NCBI GenBank assembly: GCA_902141825.1
Contig: CABFPG010000002.1
Span: 248,001-312,000 of the forward strand
Length of the DNA stretch: 64,000 nt
Direction: 5' to 3'
Origin: Thalassocella blandensis
GTDB taxonomy: Bacteria > Pseudomonadota > Gammaproteobacteria > Pseudomonadales > Cellvibrionaceae
This document shows, piece by piece, positions 62,636-64,000 of this stretch. How positions within the stretch are numbered: the first letter of the stretch is position 1; each line of letters starts with the position of its first letter. A model generated the notes under the pieces. That model had not been told where the DNA came from. It ran no database searches and saw only the letters and a list, made by a program, of their open reading frames with translations. Position numbers and translations under genes: made by a program.

Positions 62636-64000
62636 TCATTTCAGATTCCATCGATGAAATCGCTCCAACCAGCGCAAAATAGCTTCCGGTTTATGTGCTT
62701 TTTTCCATTCACCAGCAACGTATTTGTTCGCTTCATTCCAAGTCGGATAACAATGAATTGTACCGAGGATTTTATTTAGACCCAGGCCGTGTTTCATTGC
62801 CAATACAAATTCCGCGATTAGCTCACCGGCGTGCTCTCCCACTATGGTAACCCCCAGAATTTTATCCTTGCCTGGTGGCGTTAGCACTTTGATAAAGCCT
62901 TTTGCTGCATTTTCTGTAATAGCACGATCTAAATCACCTAGATCATAGCGAGATACTTCAAATGGAATTTTTTGCTCTGTCGCGTCCTGTTCGTTTAGTC
63001 CTACGCGAGCAACTTCGGGGTCGACAAACGTCGTCCAAGGGATCACGCGATAATCAACCTTAAACTTTTTGAAACGCCCAAATAATGCGTTTACCGCAGC
63101 ATACCAGGCCTGGTGTGCCGCGGTATGAGTAAATTGAAAACGCCCAACAACATCTCCCACAGCGTAAATATGCGGAAATGATGTTTGCAAAAATTCATTT
63201 GTAGATAACACCGAATTATTCGTGGGCATGCGATCAACAATGCCAAGCGCCTCAAGTCCAAAGCCCTGCAAACGCGGCTTACGCCCAACAGCGCAAAGAA
63301 GTTCATCATAGGCAACATGCACTTCCCTACTCGCGTGCTGCAATACCAAAATCTTCTCTTCGCCATGACGCTCACAACGTAAAGCTTTATGGTTTGTCAG
63401 CACTTCAACGCCGTCAGAGTGCAAGGATTGTTTTACAAACTCCGAAACATCTGCGTCTTCGCGTCGCATCAGCCGAGAATCCATTTCAACCTGGATCACC
63501 TCGGAACCCAGACGCGCAAAGCTCTGTGCCAGCTCACAACCAATAGGACCACCACCAAGCACCACCAATCGTCGCGGCGGCTGGTCCAGGTGTAAAAACC
63601 GCTCCCAAAGTGTTTCGCTTGTTACATACCCACTGTCTCCCATACCAGGTATCGGAGGTACGATAGGCTCTGCCCCCGTTGCCAGAACAATGTTTTTTGC
63701 GGTCAGCGTCGTTGTTTCACCCTCTGCAGTTTTAGTCTCTACTGTCCACGGGTCTACAAGTCGTGCGTACCCTTCCACCACCTCAACCCCAAGGCTGGTA
63801 TACCTTTCAACGCTATCATGAGGTTCAATTTGTTTGATTACCTCCTGTATACGCTGCATGATTTGCCTGAAAGAAAAACGCGGCTGCTGTTGCTGCAAGC
63901 CGTATTGATCTGCGTGCGCCATCAGATGCGCTAATTTACTGCTTTTAATTAATGCTTTGCTTGGTACACATCCATAGTTTAAACAGTCCCCTCCCATTTT
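62636..64000 (-). CDS. Mercuric-reductase-like FAD/NAD(P) disulfide oxidoreductase, 5' end outside window
   Basis: The frame is open through the right edge, so the N-terminal FAD-binding GxGxxG part (about 40 residues) is missing. Visible parts: the redox pair in MGGDCLNYGCVPSKAL, an NAD(P)-binding VVLGGGPIGCELAQSFARLGSEV, a second FAD segment HIYAVGDVVGRFQFTHTA, and a C-terminal dimerisation domain with the active-site HCYPTWNE. This is class I disulfide oxidoreductase architecture (mercuric reductase, dihydrolipoamide dehydrogenase). The extra C-terminal Cys pair of true MerA is absent (the end reads LERFHRWNLK), so mercury reduction is doubtful. No mer or 2-oxoacid dehydrogenase genes are seen nearby, so the substrate is open. 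Confidence 0.9.
   Translation of the reverse strand, partial: KMGGDCLNYGCVPSKALIKSSKLAHLMAHADQYGLQQQQPRFSFRQIMQRIQEVIKQIEPHDSVERYTSLGVEVVEGYARLVDPWTVETKTAEGETTTLTAKNIVLATGAEPIVPPIPGMGDSGYVTSETLWERFLHLDQPPRRLVVLGGGPIGCELAQSFARLGSEVIQVEMDSRLMRREDADVSEFVKQSLHSDGVEVLTNHKALRCERHGEEKILVLQHASREVHVAYDELLCAVGRKPRLQGFGLEALGIVDRMPTNNSVLSTNEFLQTSFPHIYAVGDVVGRFQFTHTAAHQAWYAAVNALFGRFKKFKVDYRVIPWTTFVDPEVARVGLNEQDATEQKIPFEVSRYDLGDLDRAITENAAKGFIKVLTPPGKDKILGVTIVGEHAGELIAEFVLAMKHGLGLNKILGTIHCYPTWNEANKYVAGEWKKAHKPEAILRWLERFHRWNLK

Overview
The window looks like chromosome of a marine or soil polysaccharide-degrading gammaproteobacterium of the Cellvibrionaceae type (Cellvibrio, Saccharophagus, Teredinibacter-like). 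Evidence: long poly-serine linkers in secreted enzymes, a multi-modular GH76 enzyme, a GH18 chitinase with chitin-binding modules, large TonB-dependent receptors of the kind that take up sugars, and many lipoproteins with beta-propeller, beta-helix and lectin-like domains. The genus is an inference. No tRNA, rRNA, CRISPR array or transposase was seen.

Layout. 1-11010 (minus): a degenerate receiver-TPR protein followed by a giant, repeat-built surface protein that runs off the left edge (at least 3370 residues, about 31 repeats of about 101 residues, 21 of them nearly identical in DNA). 11461-15949 (minus): a lipoprotein with cadherin-like, beta-helix and lectin-like parts, then an OmpR-type response regulator and its histidine kinase. 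16220-18292 (plus): a seven-bladed FG-GAP propeller lipoprotein. 18417-21110 (minus): a secreted PQQ-type sugar dehydrogenase with accessory domains. 22079-25171 (plus): an SGNH esterase-crystallin-GH76-crystallin-discoidin-CBM6 protein. 25241-29071 (minus): an HTH-less LacI-type sugar-sensor protein and a membrane-anchored coiled-coil protein. 29476-43201: an exopolysaccharide (EPS) locus with Wza, Wzz, Wzy, Wzx, an initiating phosphoglycosyltransferase, WecG-type and GT2 transferases, a pyruvyl transferase and, in the middle, a sigma-54 activator. 43270-48769 (minus): histidine kinase, H-NOX nitric-oxide sensor, REC-degenerate HD-GYP protein, a lipoprotein and a LruC/DUF4114 extracellular protein, arranged like one operon. 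50306-52797 (plus): a diguanylate cyclase and a degenerate EAL protein. 52865-60534: FecR, an ECF sigma factor and two paralogous TonB receptors. 60996-62516: GH18 chitinase. 62636-64000 (minus): a mercuric-reductase-like flavoprotein cut by the right edge.

How it may work together. Four of the EPS transcription units and the LruC/H-NOX operon each have a -24/-12 (sigma-54) promoter with the exact 10-base GG-GC spacing, and AT-rich palindromes lie upstream of four of the five. The only sigma-54 activator in the window sits inside the EPS locus, and its receiver belongs to the same subtype as that of the HD-GYP protein in the H-NOX operon. I therefore propose a nitric oxide / c-di-GMP controlled sigma-54 switch that co-expresses an EPS and its matrix protein. 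The promoters are read from the sequence; the wiring is inference. Finding them also moved several gene starts (wza-like 35421, wecG-like 38129, wzx-like 40899).
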